Source of the DNA: Garcia nutans
Lineage: Eukaryota > Streptophyta > Magnoliopsida > Malpighiales > Euphorbiaceae
NCBI GenBank assembly: GCA_947685225.1
Contig: CANTUV010000010.1
Span: forward strand, 6,634,001-6,698,000
Reading direction: 5' to 3'
Length of the DNA: 64,000 bases
The translations under genes were made by a program, and so were the position numbers. Below are positions 1 through 12,344 of the stretch, one piece after another (within the stretch, counting starts at the first letter, position 1; each line of letters opens with the position of its first letter). The notes below the pieces were generated by a model. It did not search any database and had not been told where the DNA came from. It saw only the letters and a program-made list of their open reading frames with translations.

Positions 1-591
1 GACTGTCATTCTTATTCCATTAGTATATCTGTTAGCATCCATATGTCTTCATCCTGCCGTTACAGTCGTGAAAACTTCTGTTTCATTTCAATGCTGAGGA
101 CCTCGAAAGCTCTTGAGATTGGAATGGCTATTGAGCATTATCAAGTTCCTCCTTTTTTGTTTATTGTTTCAGCAAATTATGAGAATTCTCTTCTTTTATT
201 CTTTTGGTGTATTGGAAATACTTATTGGGGAGTGGTGCTACAGAATTTCAATTCTAACATACTACTGTCAGGCAGACGTTCTATTTGTTGTGAAAATTAC
301 CTTTTTTTTTTTCCAATAGAAATTGCGAAAATTCTATTTGTTGTGATTATTACCTTTTTTTTTTCCTCTCTGAGGGATGTCCAGTGGGTGTCAAACTTGC
401 ACAAATTATATGAAATTCATAGTCATGTATATAATTTTAGTATTACTCTTGAAAATTATGACATGCATGCAGCAATTGCTTTAAATTATAGTCTTTATGT
501 CTTCATTTAGTTCCCATTTAAGCATATGCCATTATTTCATTTGTCTTGTTTTATTGTGTTATTTGATTGCTTTTCATCTATTTGCCATTAG
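1..591. other. Non-coding sequence upstream of the first recognisable exon
   Basis: No exon could be supported here. The stretch is T-rich with poly-T runs, and ends in a pyrimidine-rich tract and an AG acceptor at 590-591. It is most likely intron of the gene whose last exons follow. Open frames in it look like chance readings of AT-rich DNA. Confidence 0.4.
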
Positions 592-1468
592 GTGTCAACC
601 ATGGACAATAACTCTCACTGGATTTTTAGCGATTGCCGGTAGTTGGTTGATTTTGCACTCAGTCGTAGTTACAACTATTGTACTCCTGCTAATATGCAGC
701 TGGTGGTACGTTTTTCTGTATTCTTATCCCAAGGTAACATCACCTACTTGTTGGTTTCTTCGATTCTATTGAAATTTGGAATTGCAAATTAGTTCTTTCT
801 TTTTAATCCTTACCTTGGTAGTTTTTACTGCATTTATTCAATGCTTAATTAGTTTTTCCTTTTCAACTTATGAAAGTTTGGAGATATGTGGGCAATGATT
901 TTATGTCGAAACCAACAATTCAAGCCTGATGACTTCCCATGGGCCAACAGATATGACCTCAAGTGAATGATGATGAAATTGGAAATTGCTGCAAATTTAT
1001 GGAATGATTGGACTTAGTGTTTAAATTTTGAAGTTCATAACTTGCTTTGATACATATGCAATAGTTGTTTATTGCCTTGATAACAGTCCTTGAATTTATG
1101 TCCCCTAACTCTAGGTATGCCAATGACTATGGTACTGAGGGCATCTTAGAAAGGTCAGCTAATCATGCATTATTGCGCATTGGACTTGCTTAAAAGGGAA
1201 GATTCATCACTATCAAGTTGGTTTACTTTACAATTCCAACATATAACGCTTCTTACTTGAGTGTCTATGCTTGTTTTTGCACAATTTTTGCATATTAGAT
1301 AGTTGTATTTGGTGTTGATGCTCTATTTAGAATAGGAAAAGTAAATGTACAGCGTTGTGAGTTTCATTTCTATTTTCTTGACAGGCATATGCAGACATGA
1401 TTGCTGAACGAAGAAAACGAGTGACAAGCGGTGTAGAGGATACATATGGTGTTAGGAACATCCAATGA
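592..1468 (+). CDS. 3' end of an unidentified membrane-protein gene (last two exons)
   Basis: Two exons join in frame. The first is 592-733, after AG at 590-591 and before a GTAACA donor; the second is 1385-1468, after TTGACAG, ending in TGA. The joined C-terminal peptide of about 75 residues starts near CQPWTITLTGF. It has one or two strongly hydrophobic stretches rich in Leu, Val, Ile and Trp, then a basic tail containing AERRKRVTSGVEDTYG. A hydrophobic segment followed by a positively charged end suggests a membrane protein with a cytosolic tail. I do not recognise the family. The 5' part of the gene lies outside the window or in sequence I could not resolve. Both junctions are canonical and the tail frame is open, so a real gene is likely; the function is unknown. 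Confidence 0.55.
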
Positions 1469-2065
1469 TTTTAAAGTAGAAAATGAACTTGTCAAGCCTC
1501 CCTGTTTAATATGTGTGATGTTTTGTGAGTAGATTAAATATACTAGCTCCATTTGGTTAGCTCGTACTAGAATGTTAGATTCTGTGCCTGTAATACTTTA
1601 TTTAGAGTCTTGAACTTTTATTTCTCCATATTAAACACTTAACCTTTTTTCTTTCCATATTGACAATTTGTTAAGCCTACACTGATTTTTCATTATGGGA
1701 ATTATTAAAGGTCAAAAAAAAAAAATAGCAGCAGCAGGAGAAAGAGGAGAGGAGAGGAGAGCATCGTTTGTTGAAAACAAAAATAATTTGGGGTTGAATA
1801 ACGGTGAACCGAAAATAATCGATAGCGAACGACCATGTAAAGTATTGAACGATACGTCGTAGGGAAAGAGGGGACCAAATCACAAGAAAAGCGGACTTAA
1901 ATGTGCCAAAATAAGGGGAAATTCTATCATACCCGACCCACACATTTGTAAGCGGTTTACTTGACCCGATTCGTCGATTTCTAATTCCTAATTCGAGTCG
2001 CAAAACAACCACTTTTCGTTGGCTTCATCGTTGAAAACCAGAGTGCATCGGCGGGAAAACCTTAG
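1469..2065. other. Intergenic region and 5' flank of PRP18
   Basis: About 600 bp separate the membrane-protein stop codon from the PRP18 start. It holds a 3' trailer, a poly-A run near 1715-1726 and a purine-rich GA stretch near 1738-1763. I see no clear TATA box within 100 bp of the PRP18 start. Confidence 0.5.
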
Positions 2066-5000
2066 ATGGATCTTCTCAAGCAAGAACTTCTTAAGAAACG
2101 TCAATCTCTTGCCCAAGACACCGGTGGAAAACGAGTCTTCAAGCGATCTGAAATCCAACAGAAAGAAATTCAAAAACTCCGCGAACAAGAAAAGCGAGAA
2201 CTGGAAGCCAAAGCCCAACGCCAAACCGCCGCCGCCGCCGCCGCCACCACAACCTCTACTAAGTCTACCTCCGCTGCTTCTAGCGCCACAGCTACTGCCA
2301 TCACCTCGACATCCACCGCCACTACATCCAAATCCCTAACTGATGAGCAAAATATTGACAACCTTGTTCTTCCTAAACAAGAGGTCATCCGCCGCCTTCG
2401 CTTCCTAAAACAGCCAATCACTCTTTTCGGTGAAGACGACGATGCTCGTCTCGACCGATTGAAGTACGTTTTGAAGGCCGGAATCTTTGAGGTTGACAGC
2501 GATATGACTGAGGGGCAAACCAATGACTTCTTGCGTGATATTGCTGAGTTGAGAAAGCGGCAGAAGACTGGAATCCTCAGCGAGAGGAAAAGGAAAGATA
2601 GAGAGGAAGGAGTGAGAGAAGAGGGAGAGGTAGGGGAAGGAGAGGGGGAACTCAGCGCCGATGGTGGGTCCATTGGGGTCGATGCTGATAAGGATTTGAT
2701 GAGAATGAAGGCCAAGTTTGATGACTTGTGTGATGAGGATAAGATTCTGGTGTTCTTCAAAAGGTTGTTGAATGAGTGGAAGCAGGAGTTGGATGAAATG
2801 CCTGAGGCAGAGAAACGGACGGCTAAAGGGAAGTCCATGGTTGCTACATTTAAACAATGCGCGAGGTATTTGAATCCATTGTTCAAGTTTTGCAGGAAGA
2901 AGGTGACCATTTTGGCTTTAATTTATTGCCTTTTTGCACCGAGTATCGTTATTATATCATTGCTACAGTTCGTCATTTGAAAGCTTATATTTTTATATAA
3001 TCGATTAAAATGAATCAGGTATGTCGAATAGCAGTCAAATTAGTATAACTTGTAACTATCAATGGCAAATTTACTGGGGAAAATCAAATCAAAATTTTCC
3101 GGTTTCAACTACAACTTTTGACCTTTGAGCTGCTAACTAATCAGTTTTTTATACGTAGATCAATGAGTTACACATAGTGTGATATACGTATTAGGGGTAT
3201 CATACAGTGAGGTAGTAGGCTACATGTTGCTGGCAAAGTGACGATTTTTTTTTTTTTGAAATGGAGGGAGTACATGATAATTAACTTTTAATGCTTAATA
3301 CTCTTTATTTTAGTAACTCTAGAAGAATACGCTTTGTATTTTTCTCTTGTAAATTATGCAAAAATTGCTGATGGAATTATTATTTTTCATAGTTTAAAAA
3401 TATAGATGAATAATCAGCCCAATATTAGTAATGGGAGGCTACAAACTTGATGAAGAATCTGGCCTTTTTGAATTTTACTCATCCTGATTCATGATTCTGG
3501 TGAGTTGAGAAGGGTTCTAAGTCTGTCAATATCACAAAACTATAGGGATCAATGTCAAAACTCAAACCTAGTTGTGGAGCTTGTTGGCATAAACCTACTA
3601 GAAATGTGAAGTGCGCACCCACTCATCCTTGATGATAGCATTAGCAACCGAAGTATTATCTGAAGTCTTTGATGCTTGGATAACCTGAATGAATTAGTTT
3701 TCAGGTTTTCAGTTTCTGGATAACCTCCCATCTGTGATTTTGAGTTTTCTTTGTTTGCTGAAAGACATTTATTTTTGCATTTGTAACTTGTGGTATCCAG
3801 ATATAGTTAAAGACGGCTTTTTAAGCAGCCCCTGGATGGGTTGTTTATTTATTCCCCTTTTAATGTCTCAGCCTGGAAAATTGCCACTTGACTGAACTTT
3901 TTATGGAATGTAATGTGTTCTTTTATCAGCCATGGGAGCACAATGATCATGTTTTTTTTTTTTAGCTGAAGGGAGGCTATTGCACCGAGGTTTAGGAATT
4001 AGGTGAATCAATCACCCTAAATTGATCCAGTGAACTCTCTTTTTAAGCCACTGTTCCAAACCAATTAGAGTAAGGTTGTCCAAGCTAAAAAAAGGATGTC
4101 ATTACATTGGTCAATCATAATGACTTGACCATGTCAATACTATCACATGCATGCAGCACCAGTGTGTATTTCCAATGACATTGGAGTTATTAAAAAAGAT
4201 TCCTTTGAAAGAGAAGTCAAAATGTTAGGGGAAGAAATGTACCCTGGAGGGAAAAAAAAGGAAGCAGCTCAAAGAGATGTAAATTAGCAGTATTGTGCAT
4301 GTTGGATTGATTTCATGTAAAGCATGATGGCTTGTTTCCATTGGTCCATAATTTATATTGTTTGCTATTGTTCTCTTAATTTGTGTTCATTTAATCTTTG
4401 TTCTTTAAGATATTTTATTTTGCTTTCATACTTCAGTTTTGCTCAATAGTTTTTCTGTCTCTGCACCCTCTCAATTTTGAGTGTAAACTGCACCTTCACT
4501 CCTTTCTTTTTCTTTTCTCTTCATCACAGACAGGCATAGGAAATTGTATGGAAAGAGTGTATTCTGTTCTTTCTTTCTTTTTCCTTCTATCATTCGAATT
4601 TATGCTAGGTGTATGAAGTGTCTTACATTCAAATTATGATATCTTCTTTCTGTAGGTGCTTCCTGATGATATTCGTCAAGCATTGCTAGTGGTGGTGGAG
4701 TGCTGCGTGAAGCGAGACTACCTAGCTGCGATGGATCATTATATTAAGCTGGCCATTGGTAATGCACCATGGCCAATTGGGGTCACTATGGTTGGTATTC
4801 ATGAACGTTCAGCTCGAGAGAAGATTTACACCAACAGTGTGGCCCACAGTATGAATGATGAGACCACTCGCAAATACTTACAGTCGGTTAAGAGATTGAT
4901 GACTTTTTGCCAACGGCGCTATCCAACTGCTCCATCTAAGGCAGTAGAGTTCAACAGCTTAGCAAATGGCAGTGACTTGCAGTCTTTGCTAGCGGAGGAG

Positions 5001-5069
5001 AGGTTTTCTGGTGGTAATCAACCTTCAGAAGGAAGGCTTTGGTTAATGTCTGCTCCGGAAGAGAATTAG
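2066..5069 (+). CDS. PRP18: Pre-mRNA-splicing factor 18 (Prp18), two exons
   Basis: Prp18 is a U5-associated factor that stabilises exon positioning during the second step of splicing in the nucleus. Exons are 2066-2902 and 4656-5069, joined in phase 0 across a 1,753-bp GT..AG intron; the product is 416 residues, close to the roughly 420 of plant homologues. Residues 1-50 are a charged, probably helical N-terminus (MDLLKQELLKKRQSL). Residues 54-90 are low-complexity Ala/Thr/Ser encoded by GCC-rich codons. Residues 98-145 form the SFM-like motif (LPKQEVIRRLRFLKQP, then FGEDDDARLDRLKYV). Residues 175-200 are Glu/Gly-rich. From about 228 to 390 is the helical Prp18 domain, with the conserved loop GNAPWPIGVTMVGIHERSA at 314-332. 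No lesion is visible. It lies tail-to-head with psaD. Confidence 0.95.
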
Positions 5070-7091
5070 GTATCTCAACAAATTGTATAATAATTTTCAT
5101 GTGTAATATTATCAAGGCATTCGCTGTTTAATGCATTGTCATGTGTGATAAATTCACACTGCTGGACTACTGTGTATGTTATTTATTTTCTAGCAAAGCT
5201 GAATCATTCCATTTGTTTGAATTAAATATGGAGAATTAGAGAATTCCTTGTACAGAACATGCTGACGGCAATTTCTCCACTTTAGTATTGACCATATATT
5301 TAATGCTTTGCATCTCGATATTTTGACTCAAAACAACTTAAGAGGAAGTCTTCATCCTGATTTTTGAGTGCAGTGCTCTTCATCCGCTGATATAAAGTGG
5401 GCTGCTCGTGATGATGTGGAATTTGTGATTTCATTGCCCTGGAAATGGGGATCAGACTAAGGCCGAGTTTACATTCACCCACTCATTTATATAACAAGAC
5501 TCCTGTTATTATGAATGGAGTTCATCTCATGTGAAGTGGGTACTGGGAACGCATGCATTTGGTTTAGCTGAGAATTCTTTTTCTTTTTCTTTTTTCTTTT
5601 TTGGCTTATCGTGGTGATAGCTTGTGAATATAGTCGGTATAGAATTATTTTTCCACTGCTAGCTTATTAGTATGGTCAGATTTTTTCCCCAAGGTTTGAA
5701 GTATATTTAGTGGCCGAAAAGGTAAAAAACCTTTCTTTGGAATAAATATCAGGATTTTATATCTATAATGATAAGGACATTTTCTTTTTTAACTGTTTTA
5801 AAATATAGTTTTATTATTTTATTTAAATTATAGTTATATTATTATATTTAAATATTTTGTAATTAATAATATTATATTTAATTATTTATAATGTCTAAAT
5901 TATAATTATTTTGATTCAATTAATAGCTATTTTGATTTTTACAACAATTAATAGCTATTTAAAATGATAAGAATATATTTTTTTTCTCAAAGTATAATTC
6001 TATTACTTTATTTAAATTATAGTTTACATTGCAAGTTAATTATTATACTTCTATTTAAATATTTTATAATAATAATCTTATATTTCATTATTTATATTTT
6101 TTAAATTATAATTATTTTGATCCGATCAATAGTTATTTTGATTTTTAATTTTTAATTTTTATAATAATCAATAGCTACTTAATATAAATAAAAGATAAAA
6201 TATATAAATTATAGAAAAAATTTTATCTGTTAAATAAATAATTTTTTTAATATGTATGAGATGATAAATATTTTTATTATTTTGAAAAGGAGAAAATTAT
6301 TTAATATATTTTTTATTTGACCCTTTAAAAATAAATATATAAGTTAAAATATTATCATAATTTTATTATTTTAATGGTGGCTACTATTTAAATTACGGTT
6401 ATTATTTAAATTACGATTTTTATTCAAATTAATACTCATATTTCAATTACGACTAAAAAAATATATTTAATATTTTTTAATATTTTAATGTGTTGGATAA
6501 ATCAATATATATTGAACTCTCTCCATTAAAAAATAATACAAATTTTTTTATCTATTTTAAAATATAGATCTAATATTTAATTTAAATTATAGTTACATTA
6601 TAAATTAATTATTATACTCTTATTTAAATATTTTGCAATCAATAATATTATATTTAATTATTATATTTTTTAAATTACAATTATTTTAATCTAATCAATA
6701 GCTATTTTTATTTTTTATTTTTATAATAATTAATAGCTATTTAATATAAATAGAGTATAAATAGATAAACTATAAAAAAAATTATTAATTAATTAAATAT
6801 TTTAAATATTTTTTAATATATAAAAGATGAAAAATGTCTTTAATATTTTAAGACGGAGATTATAATTTAATAAGATGTTTTTTATTTGACCCGTTAAAAA
6901 TAAAAATAAAGTTCGAAACTCGGTCGCGCTACAATGGAATTGGTTTTTGGTCGGTGGTTTATTCAAATTAAATGTGAAACTTGCACCCGGTGTGGCCTAT
7001 GTATTGTAAGCCACCAAGAAGATATTACAGAAAAGAAGTACGAGAAAGAACCAAGTTTTGGTGGGACCGCAGTATCAAAATTAGAAATCCT
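5070..7091. other. PRP18-psaD intergenic region, very AT-rich
   Basis: No gene is supported here. The first 650 bp are probably the PRP18 trailer and unique sequence. From about 5.75 kb the base composition becomes extremely AT-rich, with a degenerate repeated block listed separately. The open frame at 6934-7386 runs into psaD in another frame and is a shadow. Confidence 0.6.
5805..6900. repeat. Three-fold degenerate AT-rich repeat upstream of psaD
   Basis: Three related blocks start near 5805, 5992 and 6563. Each opens with a TATAGT/TATAAT-like stretch, then TTTAAATTATAGTT, a TTAAATATTTT stretch, TTAAATTATAATTATTTTGAT or a variant, and ends with AATAGCTATTT. The second and third copies share a longer downstream part that ends in TTTTTATTTGACCC followed by TTAAAAATAAA (near 6308-6336 and 6877-6905). 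That gives a 570-bp offset between two larger units. This could be an old non-autonomous element or local duplication; no terminal repeats or target duplication were identified. Confidence 0.6.
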
Positions 7092-7118
7092 ATTGGTTAA
7101 AGCGATATCTACTTATCC
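7092..7118 (-). promoter_or_regulatory. Possible light-response elements of the psaD promoter
   Basis: On the minus strand a CCAAT-type pentamer lies at 7092-7096 and a GGATAAG I-box-like site at 7112-7118, about 130-150 bp before the psaD start. No TATAAA-like box is evident between them and the ATG. That agrees with reports that some psaD promoters are TATA-less, but the sites are short and could be chance matches. Confidence 0.35.
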
Positions 7119-7243
7119 AAAGATCAAAATCCAAAAGACCCACCGCTCATCCAGAAGAAGCAACGATCCCTTTGCTTCTTGTCCACTCGGCCAAACCGAT
7201 AAAACAGAAATACCCATAATTTTTCCTCCAAATTTGCATAACC

Positions 7244-7849
7244 ATGGCTACCCAAGCAGGTCTCTTCACCCCGGCCATCACTGCCCCAAAATCCAGCAAT
7301 CCCACTTTGGTTCCATGGAAACCAACCCCAAAGCCTATCACCTTTTTCACGAGTCAAAGATCACTCAAAATTGCGGCAGCTGCTGAACAGAAAACTGAGG
7401 CTGCACCAGCTCCAGTGGGTTTCACCCCACCTGAATTGGACCCAAACACACCCTCCCCAATCTTCGGTGGCAGCACTGGAGGGTTATTGCGGAAGGCACA
7501 AGTTGAAGAATTCTATGTGATTACATGGGATTCACCCAAAGAGCAAATCTTTGAGATGCCGACTGGTGGAGCAGCTATTATGAGGCAAGGACCTAACTTA
7601 CTGAAATTGGCTAGAAAAGAACAGTGTTTGGCTCTTGGTACCAGATTGAGATCCAAGTACAAGATCAAGTACCAATTTTATAGGGTTTTCCCTAATGGAG
7701 AGGTCCAATATCTTCACCCAAAAGATGGAGTTTATCCTGAAAAAGTGAACCCTGGCAGGGACGGAGTTGGTCTAAACTTCAGATCCATTGGGAAAAATAT
7801 TAGTCCCATTGAGGTTAAGTTCACTGGCAAGCAAGTTTATGATATATGA
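7244..7849 (+). CDS. psaD: Photosystem I reaction centre subunit II, chloroplast precursor
   Basis: PsaD is the stromal subunit of photosystem I that forms the ferredoxin docking site and stabilises PsaC. The gene is a single uninterrupted 201-codon frame, as in most land plants. Residues 1 to about 45 are a Ser/Thr/Pro/Lys-rich plastid transit peptide starting MATQAGLFTPAITAP. The mature part starts in the Ala/Glu/Pro-rich stretch near AAAAEQKTEAAPAPVGFTPP. The conserved core then follows: IFGGSTGGLLRKAQVEEFYV, the basic LKLARKEQCLALGTRLRSKY stretch implicated in ferredoxin and PsaC contact, YQFYRVFPNGEVQYLHPKDG and the C-terminal VKFTGKQVYDI. Length and every block match the family. The ATG sits in a good context (ACCATGGC). 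No lesion is visible. Confidence 0.98.
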   Translation: MATQAGLFTPAITAPKSSNPTLVPWKPTPKPITFFTSQRSLKIAAAAEQKTEAAPAPVGFTPPELDPNTPSPIFGGSTGGLLRKAQVEEFYVITWDSPKEQIFEMPTGGAAIMRQGPNLLKLARKEQCLALGTRLRSKYKIKYQFYRVFPNGEVQYLHPKDGVYPEKVNPGRDGVGLNFRSIGKNISPIEVKFTGKQVYDI

Positions 7850-9373
7850 GATATATATTATCAGAGATGCATTTGTACCCTTTTAATTTTCACATAAATG
7901 CTTCAATTCTGAAATTTCTACATCATCCTTCAGGCAAATTTCTTGATCTAACAGGATTTTTTTTTTCAGTTTAATGTTTTATCCGTTCAATTTGCTTAAA
8001 TTTTTTCTTGTTTTCCTTTTTTTTTTCCCCCTTGTATGGACCAGTAATTATTTCTGGGTCATGCCCAAGTCCGAAACAATATGTTCAAGTAACTATAATT
8101 GATAATTAATAATTAGGAGGAAGTATGGGAAATACAAAAAGAAATTGTAAACTAATAATAATAATTATCAACTTGACAAAATCTTTATTTGAAATCATAA
8201 AATAAACATGGAAAGGAAAATTAAATGAAATTTAACGTAGCAAATTTATTTTATTTGAAAAGTTTAAGAAACTTTTTAGAATAAATATATCCATTTGAAT
8301 TATTATAGATCTATATTTAAATTTTAATTAGAATGGTGTCTTCGTTAACTTCAGGATGTAAATATTTTATTTTTTATAAAATAATTTTAGTTATTTAATT
8401 ATAAATGAAAAATATTTAAAATATATTATAACAGTTAATAATAAAATTAGAAAGTAAATAAAATATAAAATAAATGGATACCAATATCATACATAATTCT
8501 AACATTATATGAAAGGTAATTGGATATATAAATTTTAAAAAATATATAATAATAAATATATATAAAAATAATAGAATAATAAATTAAAATGAAATAGTAA
8601 TTAATGATAATAATAATGGCTAAAAATAAATAACAAAATCAGTAAAAAAAACTAAAATCATTGTTCATTTATAGCAATTTCAGCTTCTCTTTTAAATTAT
8701 TAATAGATTATACAATTGAAAAATATATAGATATAATAATAAAAAAATATTAAGCAATACAATTTATTTGAATTTTACTATTTATAATAATTAAAAATAT
8801 ATATAATTATTCCTTCATTTTATTTTTATACAAAAGAGTCATATTTAATTTAAATGAGCATAATTTAGATTTTTAATAAAAAAATTTATTAAATGAATTA
8901 AATTATTACGATTTTATTTGTTATATAACTTAATTTTTTTAATATTATGATTTAGTTAAAATAATTAAACTCTATTATTTGTATATTTTTGAATATAAAA
9001 ATTGAGAAAATGAAATTGAATTGAATTGAACTGAATTCTTTTATGAGATTTGAAAAATTAGGTGGTAAATAAAAGGAAGAAATATTTAGAAAATTAATAA
9101 CTATAAATATTCAATTTTATTAGAGGCTAAATTTCCAAAAAAAATTAAAAAGTGAAAATTCATTGAATAATTTGCATTTACGAATTATACACTCCCAATA
9201 AAGTTTTTAAGCGTTGCGTTTAAGTCATATTTCCTAAACAATTCCTGAAACTTAAAAAGAAAAAAAAATTCCAAGATATAAGGGGAAAAGAGGTGTGTTA
9301 AAATCACCACAAATGGTACACAAGCAAGCCAGCCACCTATTTCCTCTAAGCATATGAGTGCCATGTAAACGTA
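7850..9373. other. psaD-SKIP17 intergenic region
   Basis: The first 200 bp are probably the psaD trailer, with T-rich tracts near 7968 and 8014. The rest is very AT-rich non-coding DNA with short direct repeats such as TTGAATTGAATTGAACTGAA near 9015. Nothing gene-like is seen. Confidence 0.6.
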
Positions 9374-9379
9374 CACGTG
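9374..9379. promoter_or_regulatory. G-box / ABRE-like CACGTG upstream of the SKIP17-like gene
   Basis: A perfect palindromic CACGTG core within TACACGTGTC lies 81 bp before the start codon. This is the usual binding site for plant bZIP and bHLH factors. Position and context favour a real site, but no functional evidence is available. Confidence 0.4.
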
Positions 9380-9459
9380 TCATCAAATCTCTCATCCTGA
9401 CCGTACGCCATCTCTCTCAAAACTTCCATGCTTCTCGCCGTCTCTCATATCCGCCCCCT

Positions 9460-12312
9460 ATGGATACCCTCCTCCACACCCCAACCACCACGGCCAAGCG
9501 TCCCTGTCCCTTCTCCTCCACCGCCACTGCCCCCTCCACCACCACTTTACCAAGTTCTAGCAGGCTCCCGAGCATGAACCACCAAGTGGACAATCTACTC
9601 CAAACATTTCTAGACCTCGCAGACTCGCCTTCTCTATCTATCGATCTATCATTCGACCGTCTCCTCGATTCCTTCCCTTCTGACTCCGATCAGTCCCTCC
9701 TCATCGATCGCGCCCTGAAATTAGGCTCTATACTCCTCGAAGCCGGTAAACGTTCCGCCAGAAAACGCTCTTCCAAGCACAATTCCTTGGCCTGGGCTTT
9801 ACCTCCTGATCTTACTATCAAGGTTCGTTTTATTTCTTTCCTTAGAATCATTTATTGCTTGACTGTGTAATTGTTTTTGAATTCTTGGGGGAAGAAGGTG
9901 GCTTTATTTCAATTTAGTACGAATATGGAGATACGCGTGCTGCATGTTGTTTGATTATAGTTTGTGGCAGTAAATTTTGACGCTAAATTGTAATGCAGAA
10001 GGTTGAGGTTCCAATTTTGGTTGTGTTGTATGGGTTGGAAGTTGAGTGTTGCCTATTCCATTTTTTTTTCACGAGATATTTAAACTGAAATAGATGTGGA
10101 ATGTGAACTTTCTTGCTTGGAGGATCGATATAGAATTTCGCAATTGAGAATTATAACTGCGCATTTATCAGTGCCTTGTTTGTGGTTGTTGGTCTCAAAT
10201 GCGGTTTGGGTACTGAATGAAAAGGATATGGTTTGTGAGTCTTCTTTCAGTGGATTTTAATGATGGTTTAGGTAGGAATAGGAATAGCAATACTATCAGC
10301 ATAAGATTCTCGAATCTGAAAAACTTGTTTGTTGAATGCTTATATTGTAAACTTTTCTGTTAGTTGGAGCATTGCAGTTTTTATGATGCTAAACATATTT
10401 AGCACCATGACACTGACAAGTAACCTCGGATTCTCATTTGTGTGCTGAGAAATTTGTAGCCTAGGAACTTGATGATGACTTCTTTTGTTTTTTCTTTTTC
10501 AATTCATTTTTAAACATTCTGTAGATAACTGATTTCTAATTTACTACGCATCCATTGTATCCTTTGCATTAAGGCTTCCCTTTCTATTGTATGCTCATAC
10601 CTGTTTATGTGTCTGATTCATTTGGGCATGCACAGGTATTTTCTATGCTTGATACACAAAGCTTATGCTATGCTGCAGCAACTTGTTCAATGTTCCACAA
10701 ATGTGCCATGGATCCCCTGTGCTATGCTAATATTGACTTGACAATGGTTATCCCAAAAGTCAATAATGCAGTTGTGTCCACAATGATCCAACGTGCTGGC
10801 AAGGCCCTTCAGTAAGAAATTCCCATCTATTGAACTACTTTTCATTTGTTTCTGTAGGTGTTATCAAATTGTGTGCTTGAAATTTTTATTTTTGGAAATA
10901 CTGGCTTAAATACAGTTGTCCAAAAAGTTACCAGTGAAGTTTGTCCACAGTGATGCAGTATCCTGGAATACCCATTTAGTTAGAAATTCCCATTTAACTA
11001 AACTTTCTATGTTTACAACTAGTGGTGTATCGTGTGCTTGGAATTTCTATTTTTGGAATCATCCTCATTTCATATCTTGCAGGTTCTTAGTTTTTTCTTT
11101 TCCTTCATTTGATGGGGTAAAGGAAACAATTATTCCATATCAAAACAGATTTCATTCTTGTTTTCAAATAGAACTATTCCTTGAAAATCAGTTTGAAGTC
11201 AAGAAAATCCTTTAAGCTACAACCTGAAGCTAATAGCAATGCAGTCTTACCATCTCATTTGGGTTCGTGTTATCTGGTCCCTAGATAGTGGTTTCACACA
11301 TTTACTAATTCTTATCATCAAATTGGTCTTAAATTTTGTCTGAACATGGGCTTGATGTTTTCTTCTCCACTGCTCAGGAATGAGAAGGAATATATTGATA
11401 TCATTATGTAGGGAGGAGTTGAGGAAAACTCTGTTGGTTAAGAAGATGTTTGCTTGCCCTCTTAAATGTTCTTGAAAGAATGGCGGTATTTTATTGATGA
11501 ATGAGAATCATGCATTATAAGTAGTTAGCTGAATTTACATCATTTTCCCTATGATTTTGTACATGGATACTATCATTGCCTTCTTAATTTTTTGTTTCTC
11601 TCTTTTTTCAAATGGTTACTTAGGTCCCTTAAGCTTGGTATAGTTCCTGGTCCAATTGTGTCTCCTGGATCTTGCCAGCCATTGGTTTATAGCATCAGGA
11701 GTTCTATAGATGCATCTAACTTTTCATGGAATGACAAAAAGACCAGACAAGGGAAAGAATCATCCATTCTTACGAGATCCTGCCTAAATCCTTTGAGTGG
11801 GGATGGTGGTGCTGCAGGGTATGGTTGCAAACAATGATTTTGAGAATCTCTGGTTAATATTTTGTTCAGTTTATTTTTAACATCTTGTTTATTCATTATG
11901 TAAAGGAGTCTTTTGAGAAGGTTGCATCTTTACAATGTTGAAAGAATGGATAACACTTCACTTTGCATGGCACTATCGGCTTGCTCATCTCTCCTAGACC
12001 TGGAAATTGTTGGCTTGTAAGTTTTCCAGAGTTGGATATTTGTGCATTATGGGTTTGAGAAATTCTATAAGATGGTAATGACTGTTGTTGCAAAATAATG
12101 AAGCAGGGGTAAAACTTGCTAGTATCGCACTTTAATTTTCTGGGTGCAAGATCAATTCCTGTTGGTCTTCCTTCTGATTTAATGTTTCATCTATTAGCAT
12201 ACCGTCCAAAGTAGATCTTTATTTGTGGATTCTAAAACAGAACCTTTTTTTTCTTTTTTTTTTTTTAAAAAAAGAACCCTTTTTTCTTCAAAAAAAAGAA
12301 CTTTTTTTTTTC

Positions 12313-12344
<32 letters not shown>

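Noticed and set aside
2170..2910. 246-codon minus-strand frame and a 150-codon minus frame over PRP18
   Set aside because: They lie antisense to a strongly conserved PRP18 exon. The long frames come from its codon bias, and the translations are low-complexity Ser/Phe-rich.
7124..7357. Minus-strand frames over the psaD start
   Set aside because: They are antisense shadows of the transit-peptide codons.
6934..7386. 150-codon plus frame before psaD
   Set aside because: It overlaps the start of psaD in another frame and has no recognisable domain.
10916..11215. 99-codon plus frame between SKIP17 exons 2 and 3
   Set aside because: The exon 2 to exon 3 junction is phase-consistent without it, and the frame has no AG/GT borders or homology.
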